64,000 nt of DNA from Edaphobacter dinghuensis (GTDB lineage: Bacteria > Acidobacteriota > Terriglobia > Terriglobales > Acidobacteriaceae), in NCBI RefSeq assembly GCF_014640335.1, contig NZ_BMGT01000002.1:558001-622000 (forward strand), read 5' to 3'. How positions within the stretch are numbered: the first letter of the stretch is position 1; the number at the start of each line of letters is the position of its first letter. Made by a program: the position numbers and the translations under genes. This document shows, in pieces, positions 25,852 to 34,171 of the stretch. The notes below the pieces were generated by a model, which had not been told where the DNA came from, made no database searches, and saw only the letters and a list, made by a program, of their open reading frames with translations.

Positions 25852-27216
25852 CTACTCCGCCTTGATGTCCTTCTGCCGTTCGAAGAAACGCTCCATGAAC
25901 TTAGTATCGAACTTGCCGGAACGGAACTCCGCATCGGCAAAGATCTTCTGATGCATCGGAATCGTCGTATGGATTCCCTGCACCACGAACTGTGAGAGCG
26001 CGCGCTGCATCTTGTTCATGGCCTCTTCGCGGTCCTTGCCGTGGCAGATGAGCTTCGCGATCAGCGAGTCGTAGTACGGCGGCACCACACCCTCGGCATA
26101 TTGCGCTGTGTCTACTCGAACGCCGTTGCCGCCGGGAAGATTGAATGCGGTAATCTTGCCCGCGCTGGGCGTGAACTTCTCCGGGTGCTCCGCATTGATG
26201 CGGCATTCGATCGCGTGGCCGCGAATGGTGACTGGTTCGGTCACAATCGAGTTCAGCTTCTCGCCTGCAGCGATGCGCAACTGCGCCTTCACCAGATCGA
26301 CTCCTGTAACCATCTCGGTTACACAATGCTCTACCTGGATGCGGGTGTTCATCTCGATGAAGTAGATCTTGCCGTCTTCATCCATCAAAAATTCAATGGT
26401 TCCGGCGTTCCAGTAGCCGATGTTTTCGAGCGATTTTCTGATGGTCTTGCCGAGCTCTTCGCGCAGCTTGGGAGTGACCATCAGGCTTGGGGCCTCTTCG
26501 ATCAGCTTTTGATGGCGACGCTGGATCGAGCACTCGCGCTCGCCCATGCTCATCACATTGCCATGCTCGTCGGCGAGCACCTGGAACTCGATATGGCGTG
26601 GCTGCTCGATGAACTTCTCCATGTAGAGGTCGCCGTTGCCAAAGGCATTGGCGGCCTCAATCGAGGCCTGCTGATACAGTCCGGGCAGTTCTTCCTTGTT
26701 GCGGCAGATACGCATGCCGCGGCCACCGCCACCGGCGACCGCCTTCAAAATTACCGGATAGCCCACGCTGCGCGCCCATTCGAGCGCTTCACCTTCGCTT
26801 GCGATCACACCATCAGACCCCGGCAGGATTGGCACCTTCGCCTTCTTCATCGTCTGCCGTGCGGTGGACTTCTCGCCCATCATCCGCGTCACTTCAGGGG
26901 GAGGCCCGATGAATTTGATGTTTGAAGCACGGCACACCTCGGCGAAGTTTGCATTTTCGCTGAGCAGGCCGTAGCCAGGATGAATTGCGTCCACATCGGC
27001 AATCTCCGCCGCCGAGATGACCGCAGGAACATTGAGATAGCTCTCGGACGAGCGTGGCGGCCCGATGCAGATGGCTTCATCCGCAAAGCGCACATGCAGG
27101 CTGTTGCGATCGGCCTCGCTGTACACCGCTACCGTGCGGATTCCCATCTCCTTGCACGCGTTGATGACGCGCAGCGCAATCTCTCCGCGATTTGCAATCA
27201 ATACCTTACGAAACAT
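25852..27216 (-). CDS. accC: Acetyl-CoA carboxylase, biotin carboxylase subunit
   Basis: A 454-aa ATP-grasp enzyme that carboxylates biotin on AccB, the first half-reaction of malonyl-CoA synthesis. It begins with the biotin-carboxylase N-terminus [20 protein letters not shown]. The glycine-rich ATP loop is [13 protein letters not shown], and the catalytic region includes [21 protein letters not shown]. Length is standard (about 450). It lies 89 bases after accB on the same strand, the usual accBC pairing, and is followed without a gap by thiE. Confidence 0.97.
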   Translation of the reverse strand: MFRKVLIANRGEIALRVINACKEMGIRTVAVYSEADRNSLHVRFADEAICIGPPRSSESYLNVPAVISAAEIADVDAIHPGYGLLSENANFAEVCRASNIKFIGPPPEVTRMMGEKSTARQTMKKAKVPILPGSDGVIASEGEALEWARSVGYPVILKAVAGGGGRGMRICRNKEELPGLYQQASIEAANAFGNGDLYMEKFIEQPRHIEFQVLADEHGNVMSMGERECSIQRRHQKLIEEAPSLMVTPKLREELGKTIRKSLENIGYWNAGTIEFLMDEDGKIYFIEMNTRIQVEHCVTEMVTGVDLVKAQLRIAAGEKLNSIVTEPVTIRGHAIECRINAEHPEKFTPSAGKITAFNLPGGNGVRVDTAQYAEGVVPPYYDSLIAKLICHGKDREEAMNKMQRALSQFVVQGIHTTIPMHQKIFADAEFRSGKFDTKFMERFFERQKDIKAE

Positions 27217-27305
27217 GCGTTACCTGTTCTCTTCCCGTTGAATCTGCTTCCTGTTATTCCTGCCGTCACGATGCAAAGTTCTCCGCGCCCACCTACCTGC
27301 AATCG

Positions 27306-27809
27306 CTATCGTGGTTTGATCGCAAACAGCGGCTGGCCATACTCCACGGGCTGTCCGCTCGCGGCGATACGCTTCACCACTTCGCCGGCGACGTCGGACT
27401 CGATCTCGTTCATCAGCTTCATCGCTTCGACGATGCAGAGCACCTGACCTACTTCCACCTGATCGCCTACGTTCACAAAGGGCGGCGTGCCGGGTGAGGG
27501 CGACTCGTAAAACGTTCCCACGATCGGCGACTTCACCTCGTGCAGAGCTTCCTCCGGTGCAGCCGCGGGCGCACTGGGCGCAGACGCAACAGGAGCCGCA
27601 GCCGCCGGAGCTGCGGCGGGGGCAGCCGAGGCCATCAACCGGCTCAGGTGCGCGTAGTCCACATCGCCAGCCGGAGCCGCTGGTGCAGGCTCGCCCGCAA
27701 ACTTGATGCGGACCTTCAGGTCATCCTGTTCCATGTCGAACTCGGCGATCTCGTTCGCCTTGAGAAATTCGACCAACTCGCGAAGCTCTTGCAACTTATT
27801 TCCGTCCAT
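27306..27809 (-). CDS. accB: Biotin carboxyl carrier protein of acetyl-CoA carboxylase
   Basis: A 167-aa carrier. The C-terminal biotinyl domain has the consensus EAMKLMNEI with Lys131 as the biotinylation site and the thumb sequence [16 protein letters not shown]. An Ala/Pro-rich linker (about residues 40-85) joins it to a short N-terminal helix region. Two ATGs adjoin at 27812 and 27809; the second has better spacing (5 bases) from AGGAG. The genes pepP-accB-accC are in order on one strand, as in many bacteria. Confidence 0.96.
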   Translation of the reverse strand: MDGNKLQELRELVEFLKANEIAEFDMEQDDLKVRIKFAGEPAPAAPAGDVDYAHLSRLMASAAPAAAPAAAAPVASAPSAPAAAPEEALHEVKSPIVGTFYESPSPGTPPFVNVGDQVEVGQVLCIVEAMKLMNEIESDVAGEVVKRIAASGQPVEYGQPLFAIKPR

Positions 27810-27844
27810 CATGTCTCCTGTGCCTGTTGCGACACTCTTTGTAA

Positions 27845-28930
27845 TTACAACTCAATCCATGCCTTTACGCTTGGCGTCAGAACTTCGCCTCCCGCTGCGG
27901 TGACGAGAACCATGTCCTCGATCCGCACACCGAACTTGCCCGGCATATAAACTCCGGGCTCAACCGTGACGACCATTCCCTCTTCTAAAACCTGCGTCTG
28001 CTTTGCCGCAAGCCTCGGTCCTTCATGAATCTCCAACCCAACGCCGTGCCCGGTCGAGTGGCTGAAATACTTGTCCAGCCCCGCCCGTCGCAGCACGCTT
28101 CTTGCCGCTTCATCGACCTCGGCACAGGTCACGCCCGGAGCCACCTTCGCAACGCCGGCCTCCTGCGCTTCCAGAACCGCATCATACACTTCCCGCTCAC
28201 CCGGCAGCGCCTTGCCCATGTGCACGGTGCGCGTCATGTCGCTGCAATATCCATTTACTATGACGCCAAAATCGAGTGTGACAAAGCCGCGGCGCGGCAA
28301 TTTAACTTGAGTCGCACGACCGTGCGGCAGCGCGCTTCGCTCTCCGCTGGCGACGATTGTTTCAAACGACATTGCCTCCGCGCCAGCCAGCCGAGCTGCA
28401 TGTTCCAGCTCTGCCGCCACCGCAACCTCAGTCAGGCCAAGCTGTATAAAGCTCAACATGCCATCGAAGAGACGGCAGCCCAGCGATGCAGCCTTACGCA
28501 TTACGGCAATCTCTTCGACGTCTTTCACCTCGCGCAGCCCGGCCACCAGCGGCTTGACCGGCTGAAAGATCCCACGACGCAGCTTAGCCGAAACTGCCTT
28601 GCGCATCGCTTCCAGGGCAGCCACCGTTGTTTGCGTGGCATCAAAACCACACCGCTTTACTCCGGCAGCATCTATCCACTCACACGCGGCTGCAACGGCG
28701 GGTTTCTTCGCGATCACAACCCGCGTTCCCACCGCCTCGGCCTTGGCCTGCGCCGTGTAGCGTCCGTCGGTAAACAGCACGGCTCGGCCACCAGCCAGAA
28801 CCAGCGCCGCGTTCGACCCGGTAAATCCGCTCAGATAGCGCACATCCGGCAGATGCGTCACCAGCAGGCAATCCACTCCGGCAGCCTTCGCCGCAGCTAC
28901 AGCTCTCTTCTTACGCACGCTTAAACTCAT
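27845..28930 (-). CDS. M24 family metallopeptidase (Xaa-Pro aminopeptidase)
   Basis: A 361-aa creatinase-fold peptidase that removes N-terminal residues preceding proline. The N-terminal domain opens with [20 protein letters not shown]. The C-terminal pita-bread domain has all five metal ligands: the two Asp ([20 protein letters not shown]), His ([15 protein letters not shown]) and two Glu ([19 protein letters not shown]). The frame is open to 28993, but that would run into the divergent gene, so the ATG at 28930 is preferred. It precedes accB by 35 bases, a linkage seen in many genomes. Confidence 0.92.
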   Translation of the reverse strand: MSLSVRKKRAVAAAKAAGVDCLLVTHLPDVRYLSGFTGSNAALVLAGGRAVLFTDGRYTAQAKAEAVGTRVVIAKKPAVAAACEWIDAAGVKRCGFDATQTTVAALEAMRKAVSAKLRRGIFQPVKPLVAGLREVKDVEEIAVMRKAASLGCRLFDGMLSFIQLGLTEVAVAAELEHAARLAGAEAMSFETIVASGERSALPHGRATQVKLPRRGFVTLDFGVIVNGYCSDMTRTVHMGKALPGEREVYDAVLEAQEAGVAKVAPGVTCAEVDEAARSVLRRAGLDKYFSHSTGHGVGLEIHEGPRLAAKQTQVLEEGMVVTVEPGVYMPGKFGVRIEDMVLVTAAGGEVLTPSVKAWIEL

Positions 28931-28998
28931 CCTTATGATTCTACCGAACTTGTGACGCAAAACTGGCTCAACTCCGACACAACCCGGTATCATGGCCT

Positions 28999-29880
28999 AT
29001 GTCCGGCGTTAATCCCGATTTCTCCCCACGCATCACCCGCCGCCATTTCCTCGTCGGCGCAGGAGCTACCGCCGCTGGTCTCGCCCTTTACTCCGGCGAA
29101 ATCTCTCGTCACGAGCTTGATCTCGTTCCGCGCACCCTCGCCATCTCGAACCTTCCCAACGCCTTTAACGGCTTCCGTATCGCACAGATCAGCGATATCC
29201 ATCTCGATGAGTTCACTGAGCCATTCTTTCTCGAGCGCGTCGTCCACCACGTCAACGCTCTTGCCGCGGACATGGTCGTGCTCACGGGCGACTTCGTGAC
29301 TCATGGCTCTCTCACCTTTCTCAACGGCCGATCTGCCGCGTACCACTGCGCCGAGATTCTCAGTACCCTCACTTGTCCGCTGCGCTTTGCCTGCCTGGGC
29401 AACCATGACGTCGCAGTGAGCTCTTCCCTGGTCACCCATGCACTGACCTCGAAGGGCATTCCTGTGCTCGTCGACGAGCACGTCCCCATCGAACGCAATG
29501 GCTCCCGCTTCTGGCTTGCGGGAGTGAACGATCCCGGCACGACCAATCCGCGCCTCGAACTCGCCGTGCCACCGCAGCCGGACGGCCCTGTCATCCTGAT
29601 GGCGCACGAGCCCGACTACGCCGACACAGTTCGCAAGCATCCGCGTGGGCAGCTCGTCGATGTCATGCTCTCCGGGCACACCCACGGCGGCCAGATTCGC
29701 CTACCCTTCCTCGGGCCGCTCGTGCTTCCGCCTATGGGAAAGATTTACGCCGAGGGACTCTTCCGTCTCGGCAACATGCAGCTCTATGTCAACCGTGGCA
29801 TCGGCGCAGTCGGCATCCCTTTCCGCCTCAACTGCCCGCCGGAGATCACTATCTTTACGCTGCAATCGGCACAGGGTTGA
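28999..29880 (+). CDS. Tat-exported metallophosphoesterase
   Basis: A 293-aa calcineurin-like phosphoesterase. The N-terminus has a twin-arginine signal (ITRRHFLVGAGATAAGLALY, residues 12-31), so it is probably folded in the cytoplasm and exported. Metal-binding motifs follow in order: DIHLDEF, LTGDFVTHG, CLGNHDVA, MAHEPD and SGHTHGGQ. This set and length match the YkuE/YaeI group, whose members act on phosphodiesters or lipid-linked substrates. It is divergent from the peptidase and ends one base before the DUF779 stop codon on the other strand. The substrate is not known. Confidence 0.92.
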   Translation: MSGVNPDFSPRITRRHFLVGAGATAAGLALYSGEISRHELDLVPRTLAISNLPNAFNGFRIAQISDIHLDEFTEPFFLERVVHHVNALAADMVVLTGDFVTHGSLTFLNGRSAAYHCAEILSTLTCPLRFACLGNHDVAVSSSLVTHALTSKGIPVLVDEHVPIERNGSRFWLAGVNDPGTTNPRLELAVPPQPDGPVILMAHEPDYADTVRKHPRGQLVDVMLSGHTHGGQIRLPFLGPLVLPPMGKIYAEGLFRLGNMQLYVNRGIGAVGIPFRLNCPPEITIFTLQSAQG

Positions 29881-29881
29881 A

Positions 29882-30259
29882 CTAAATTCTCCCTGCTCCA
29901 TGCAGCGCTGCTATCTCGTCGTCGGTAAACACGCGCGAGCGAATCAGGAAACGCACGCCTTCAGGATTCTCCAGCGAGAACATGCCACCTCTGCCCGGCA
30001 CGACATCCAGAATCAGCTGCGTGTGCTTCCAGTATTCAAACTGGCTGCGGCTCATATAGAAGGGAGTGTCGCCCAGTGTGCCAATCAGCACATCACTGTC
30101 GCCCACAAGGAACTCGCCACGCGGATAGCACATCGGCGAGCTGCCATCGCAACAGCCACCGGATTGGTGGAACATCAGGTCACCGTGCTTTCCATGCAGT
30201 CTCGCCATCAATTCGATAGCTGCATCCGTGGCGATGACCTGATCGGGAGTACGCGGCAT
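29882..30259 (-). CDS. DUF779 family protein, aldehyde dehydrogenase companion
   Basis: A 125-aa cytoplasmic protein of the DUF779 family. The Cys-rich motif SGGCCDGSSPMCYP is the family signature and could bind metal. It starts 6 bases after the aldehyde dehydrogenase stop with AGGAG overlapping that stop, so the pair is an operon. DUF779 genes are regularly found beside ExaC/AldB-type acetaldehyde dehydrogenases, suggesting a role in assembly, metal or redox handling of that enzyme. The biochemical function is not established. Confidence 0.88.
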   Translation of the reverse strand: MPRTPDQVIATDAAIELMARLHGKHGDLMFHQSGGCCDGSSPMCYPRGEFLVGDSDVLIGTLGDTPFYMSRSQFEYWKHTQLILDVVPGRGGMFSLENPEGVRFLIRSRVFTDDEIAALHGAGRI

Positions 30260-30265
30260 AGGCTC

Positions 30266-31807
30266 CTAGAAGAACCCCATGGCGTTGGGACTGTAGCTGA
30301 CGAGCTGGTTCTTGGTCTGCTGATAGTGATCGAGCATCATCTTATGATTCTCGCGGCCAATGCCCGACTGCTTGTACCCACCGAACGCCGAGTGCGCGGG
30401 ATACAGGTGATAGCAGTTCGTCCAGACACGCCCTGCCTGAATGTTCCGGCCAAAGTGGTAGGCACGGTTCAGATCGCGTGTCCAGATACCGGCTCCCAGA
30501 CCATAGAGTGTGTCGTTGGCAATCGCCAGCGCCTCTTCATCGTCCTTGAACTTCGTAACCGAGACCACCGGCCCGAAGATCTCTTCCTGGAAGATGCGCA
30601 TCTTGTTGTTGCCCTCAAACACGGTCGGCTCGATGTAGAAGCCATTGGTTAGCTCGCCACCGTTGTCGGCGCGTTTGCCTCCGGTCAGCGCCTTCGCGCC
30701 CTCCTGCTTGCCGATGTCGAAATACGAAAGAATCTTCTCCATCTGCTCGGTCGAGGCCTGCGCTCCGATCATCGTGTCGCGATCGAGCGGATTGCCGCGC
30801 TTAATCGCCTTCACCCGCGCCAGTGCGCGTTCCATGAAGCGGTCATAGATGGATGCCTGCACCAGTGCACGCGATGGGCAGGTGCAGACCTCGCCCTGAT
30901 TCAGCGCGAACATGGTGAAGCCCTCCAATGCCTTATCGAAGAAGGCATCGTCCTCGCGCATCACGTCTTCGAAGAAGATATTCGGGCTCTTGCCGCCAAG
31001 CTCGAGCGTCACCGGAATAATGTTCTGCGAGGCGTACTGCATGATCAAGCGGCCAGTGGTGGTCTCACCCGTGAAGGCCACCTTGTTGACGCGTGTGCTC
31101 GAGGCCAGAGGCTTGCCTGCTTCGAGTCCGAATCCGTTCACGACATTCAGAACACCCGGAGGTAGCAGATCGCCAATTAGCTCAAGCAAAACCAGTATCG
31201 ACAGCGGAGTCTGTTCCGCAGGCTTCAACACAACGCAATTGCCCGCGGCCAGCGCTGGTGCCAGCTTCCACGTTGCCATTAGGATGGGAAAATTCCACGG
31301 AATGATCATTCCAACCACGCCCAACGGCTCGTGATAGTGATAGGAGATGGTGTCGGCATCGATCTCCGAGATGCCACCCTCCTGCGCGCGAATACATCCG
31401 CCGAAGTAGCGGAAGTGGTCGATGCTCAGCGGCAGATCCGCGGCCATCGTCTCGCGGATGGGCTTGCCGTTGTCCCAGGTCTCGACCGTGGCCAGCATCT
31501 CCAGGTTATCTTCCATGCGCTGCGCGATCTGCTCGAGGATGTGGCCGCGCTGTGCCGGAGAGGTGCGTCCCCATGCAGCCTTCGCAGCATGAGCAGCATC
31601 GAGCGCGCGGTTCACATCGTCAGCGGTTGAGCGCGGGATCTCGCATAGAACTTCGCCGGTTACCGGTGTGACATTTTCAAAATAAGCGCCCGATGCAGGA
31701 GCGACCCACTCGCCGCCAATGTAGTTTCCATACTGCTTGCGGAAGGAGACCGGAAATCCATAGCTTCCCGGTGCGACTTTGCTGGTTGCTGCGGTCATCG
31801 TAGACAT
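30266..31807 (-). CDS. NAD-dependent aldehyde dehydrogenase (acetaldehyde dehydrogenase, AldB/ExaC type)
   Basis: A 513-aa ALDH-superfamily enzyme. The catalytic Glu is in [16 protein letters not shown] and the nucleophile Cys in [15 protein letters not shown]. The two adjacent Cys residues (CTC) are typical of the acetaldehyde/ethanol-oxidation group. The N-terminus [20 protein letters not shown] fits that group too. The frame is open to a GTG at 31843, but AAGGAG upstream of the ATG at 31807 decides the start. It is co-transcribed with DUF779. An upstream palindrome at 31908 may be its operator. Physiological substrate is inferred from the family as acetaldehyde or a short aldehyde. Confidence 0.92.
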   Translation of the reverse strand: MSTMTAATSKVAPGSYGFPVSFRKQYGNYIGGEWVAPASGAYFENVTPVTGEVLCEIPRSTADDVNRALDAAHAAKAAWGRTSPAQRGHILEQIAQRMEDNLEMLATVETWDNGKPIRETMAADLPLSIDHFRYFGGCIRAQEGGISEIDADTISYHYHEPLGVVGMIIPWNFPILMATWKLAPALAAGNCVVLKPAEQTPLSILVLLELIGDLLPPGVLNVVNGFGLEAGKPLASSTRVNKVAFTGETTTGRLIMQYASQNIIPVTLELGGKSPNIFFEDVMREDDAFFDKALEGFTMFALNQGEVCTCPSRALVQASIYDRFMERALARVKAIKRGNPLDRDTMIGAQASTEQMEKILSYFDIGKQEGAKALTGGKRADNGGELTNGFYIEPTVFEGNNKMRIFQEEIFGPVVSVTKFKDDEEALAIANDTLYGLGAGIWTRDLNRAYHFGRNIQAGRVWTNCYHLYPAHSAFGGYKQSGIGRENHKMMLDHYQQTKNQLVSYSPNAMGFF

Positions 31808-31907
31808 GGCACGTTGCTCCTTCAGAGATGAGCTGGTCTTCACAGGCGCAGAGAATCTCTTTCAAGAGGCCACGCGCCTAAGCGTAGCAACACTACACCC
31901 GCACTGC

Positions 31908-31926
31908 TGACCGTTGCAACAGGTCA
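31908..31926. promoter_or_regulatory. Candidate operator upstream of the aldehyde dehydrogenase
   Basis: TGACCGTTGCAACAGGTCA combines outer arms TGACC/GGTCA with an inner perfect palindrome GTTGCAAC. It lies about 100 bases before the aldehyde dehydrogenase start, in the gap after yceI. No regulator gene adjoins it. Confidence 0.35.
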
Positions 31927-31959
31927 AAGTATCTCTCGATGCTTCAATAACGTGCTATC

Positions 31960-32553
31960 TCACTGCACAGTCGCCTGCGCATCCACGCTTACCCGCACGT
32001 CTTTGCCTACACGCAGCATCAGCGTGCTCGGATCTTTCATTCCCCATGCAACGTAGGGCACAACAAAGTCCGTCTTCGCCATCAGCTTGCCTGCATTCAA
32101 TGAAGCCTCTACTTGAAGAAACAGAGGATGATCGGCCCCGTGAATTGTGAACGTGCCTTCCACCGTTACCGTCTGCGTCTGCCCGTCGTGGACGACGCCC
32201 GTGACCTTTTCCGGATGAAATATCGCTTCGGGGTACTTTGTGCTCTCGAGAACATCTTTTCTCATCCGCTCGTCGCGGGCATTGTTGCCACTTTCAGCCG
32301 AGGCGGTTTCGACGATGATCTCTCCATCCGCTGTTCCCGTATCTTCGTCGAAGACAATGAGGCCGCTCTTCAACTGGAACGTCCCATGAACAGTGTGCAG
32401 AATATCCTTCAGCGTCCAGTTGATCTTTGTCGTCGCCGGATCGAAACGAAGCGTCATCTTCGTAGGCAAGCTTTGAGCGCCGGCAGAGGCCGCCAGCAGC
32501 GTAAGAACAGCCACCGCAAGCGCACATCGCAGAGTGGGACTAGTCTTTCTCAT
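31960..32553 (-). CDS. YceI-family secreted protein
   Basis: A 197-aa lipocalin-like beta-barrel of the YceI family, whose members bind polyprenoid-type lipids in the periplasm. Residues 1-26 are a signal peptide (LAVAVLTLLAASAGAQ). The family core is visible in FDPATTKINWTLKDILHTVH, GEIIVETASAESGNNARDE and RMRKDVLESTKYPEAIFHPE. No ribosome site stands before the ATG at 32553, so the start may be leaderless or weak. It stands alone between the aldehyde dehydrogenase promoter region and the HTH gene. Ligand unknown. Confidence 0.93.
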   Translation of the reverse strand: MRKTSPTLRCALAVAVLTLLAASAGAQSLPTKMTLRFDPATTKINWTLKDILHTVHGTFQLKSGLIVFDEDTGTADGEIIVETASAESGNNARDERMRKDVLESTKYPEAIFHPEKVTGVVHDGQTQTVTVEGTFTIHGADHPLFLQVEASLNAGKLMAKTDFVVPYVAWGMKDPSTLMLRVGKDVRVSVDAQATVQ

Positions 32554-32609
32554 TCTGATAAGGATAGTACCGCCGCAAGGAGGCCGAGTTGCGCCTTAAT
32601 GTCGTAGAG

Positions 32610-32864
32610 TTACCTGGCTCGCCCCGCGGGCTTTTTCTGCTTCGGCATCACCGTAACGGGAGCCAACGGCTTCACACCCGACTTCTCATCCATCCAGGCA
32701 TCCAGCAGGCTTTTCTTGAACCGCCAGCGGTTTCCCAGTTTAAAGGCAGGAATAAACCCCTCCGACGCGTAGCGGTACAGCGTATCTCCACTGATGCCCA
32801 GATACTCCGACGCCTGCCGGATATCCATCACCTCGCGAGTTGCAACCTGCGCCAAAGCAGCCAT
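32610..32864 (-). CDS. Small helix-turn-helix DNA-binding protein (excisionase/HTH_17 type)
   Basis: An 84-aa protein with a winged helix-turn-helix of the MerR/excisionase type at about residues 13-58 (MDIRQASEYLGISGDTLYRY, then FIPAFKLGNRWRFKKSLLDA). The C-terminus is basic and Pro-rich. The ATG at 32864 follows GGAGGG with 7-base spacing; a longer TTG start at 32879 would use that site as coding. No integrase or phage gene is near, so I read it as a free-standing regulator rather than a phage excisionase. Two CCGGCACA repeats lie in its upstream region (32920-32950) and could be its binding sites. Targets unknown. Confidence 0.87.
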   Translation of the reverse strand: MAALAQVATREVMDIRQASEYLGISGDTLYRYASEGFIPAFKLGNRWRFKKSLLDAWMDEKSGVKPLAPVTVMPKQKKPAGRAR

Positions 32865-33012
32865 CAGAGAACCCTCCAAAATACCGAAACAAACCGGATA
32901 AACCCTGTTCTACCCGGCACACTCTTTGTACCGCTTTCCACACCCCGGCACAACCGGAAACCTCTGCTATTAACTAAATAGGCGATAACGGGTCAGCGCC
33001 AATCAAATAAAC

Positions 33013-33046
33013 AGAAAAGCCCCAGCGAATTTGCTGGGGCTTTTCT
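33013..33046 (-). terminator. Intrinsic terminator after the phosphofructokinase gene
   Basis: A perfect 14-bp stem (33013-33026 with 33033-33046), core GCCCCAGC/GCTGGGGC, with a 6-nt loop and A/T flanks on both sides. It lies 18 bases beyond the stop codon at 33065. Confidence 0.9.
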
Positions 33047-33064
33047 CTATTTATTGGCTAGTAA

Positions 33065-34108
33065 CTAAACAGCGTCCTTCAACGGCTGCAGGCTCTTCAG
33101 GACATCGAGCAGGTCCTGTCCAACCGTCCTCGTCTTGGCGATTGCATCGGCAATCGGAATGCTCGAGATCTGCGTACCGCGCAAGACGACCAGCTGGCCG
33201 AACTTGCCCGCGTGGACGAGGTCAATCGCCGCCACGCCGTAGCGGGTTGCCAGCATACGGTCGTAGGCCGTCGGTGTGCCTCCACGCTGTGTATGGCCCA
33301 GGTTCACGCTGCGCGTCTCGTAGCCCGTGCGCTTTTCGATCTCTTCGGCCAGCGTCTGGCCAATACCACTCAAACGCGGATGGCCAAACGAATCCAGCGA
33401 CTCGTCATGCGTAGCCACGGTGCCTTCAGGGAACTTCGCACCCTCAGCCACAACCACGATCGAGAACTTCTTGCCATGCTCGCGACGGTACTTGATCAGG
33501 CGGCAGGTTTCTTCGATATCGATCGGCACCTCGGGCACCAGAACCACATCAGCGCCGCCAGCAATGCCGGAGGTAATCGCAATCCAGCCCGCATCGCGCC
33601 CCATCACTTCACAGACCAGCACGCGATTGTGCGACTCGGCGGTCGAATGCAGGCGATCCACAGCTTCGGTGGCAATCATCACGGCAGTATCGAAGCCGAA
33701 GCAGGCATCGGTTCCACTCAAATCGTTATCAATCGTCTTGGGCACGCCAACGCACTTCACGCCACGCTCACTCAAAGCAAGGCTGATCGACTGCGTATCG
33801 TCGCCGCCGAGGGCAATCAGAGCGTCGAGCTTGTTGCGCTTGATCGTCTCAAGGCACTTCTCGAATCCGCCTTCGACCTTCTTCACGTTCGTGCGCGAAG
33901 ACCGCAGGATCGTTCCACCCTTCTGCAGAATGCCGGAGGTCGTCTCGAGCGTCAGCGGCATCGTCACATCGTCGATAACCCCGCGCCAGCCTTCCATAAA
34001 GCCAATAAACTCGTCGCCATGATGCTGGATTCCCTTGCGTACTGCCGCGCGAATCACAGCGTTCAACCCAGGACAATCCCCACCACCGGTCAACATTCCA
34101 ATACGCAT
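33065..34108 (-). CDS. pfp: 6-phosphofructokinase, PPi-dependent type by active-site residues
   Basis: A 347-aa PfkA-superfamily enzyme phosphorylating fructose 6-phosphate. It starts MRIGMLTGGGDCPGLNAVIR. The two positions that set the phosphoryl donor are Asp104 (GGDDT) and Lys124 (PKTIDND). E. coli ATP-PFK has Gly at both, and PPi-dependent enzymes have Asp and Lys. The reaction is therefore expected to use pyrophosphate and be reversible. The catalytic TIDND is intact. A TTG at 34114 adjoins the ATG; AAGGAG 8 bases upstream supports the ATG at 34108. It is transcribed as its own unit with a strong terminator. Family-level assignment is sure; donor assignment rests on two residues. Confidence 0.9.
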   Translation of the reverse strand: MRIGMLTGGGDCPGLNAVIRAAVRKGIQHHGDEFIGFMEGWRGVIDDVTMPLTLETTSGILQKGGTILRSSRTNVKKVEGGFEKCLETIKRNKLDALIALGGDDTQSISLALSERGVKCVGVPKTIDNDLSGTDACFGFDTAVMIATEAVDRLHSTAESHNRVLVCEVMGRDAGWIAITSGIAGGADVVLVPEVPIDIEETCRLIKYRREHGKKFSIVVVAEGAKFPEGTVATHDESLDSFGHPRLSGIGQTLAEEIEKRTGYETRSVNLGHTQRGGTPTAYDRMLATRYGVAAIDLVHAGKFGQLVVLRGTQISSIPIADAIAKTRTVGQDLLDVLKSLQPLKDAV

Positions 34109-34171
34109 CAACAATTCTCCTTTTTAGACAACAGAAAAATCATACGCCGAGCCGCCGAGCTCAGACAGGAC

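Noticed and set aside
25850..25960. TPP riboswitch for thiE
   Set aside because: thiE starts 2 bases after accC, so the upstream sequence is coding; no thi-box pattern was seen.
32610..32864. Phage excisionase as a sign of a prophage
   Set aside because: No integrase, attachment repeat or phage gene is nearby; HTH_17 proteins also occur as ordinary regulators.
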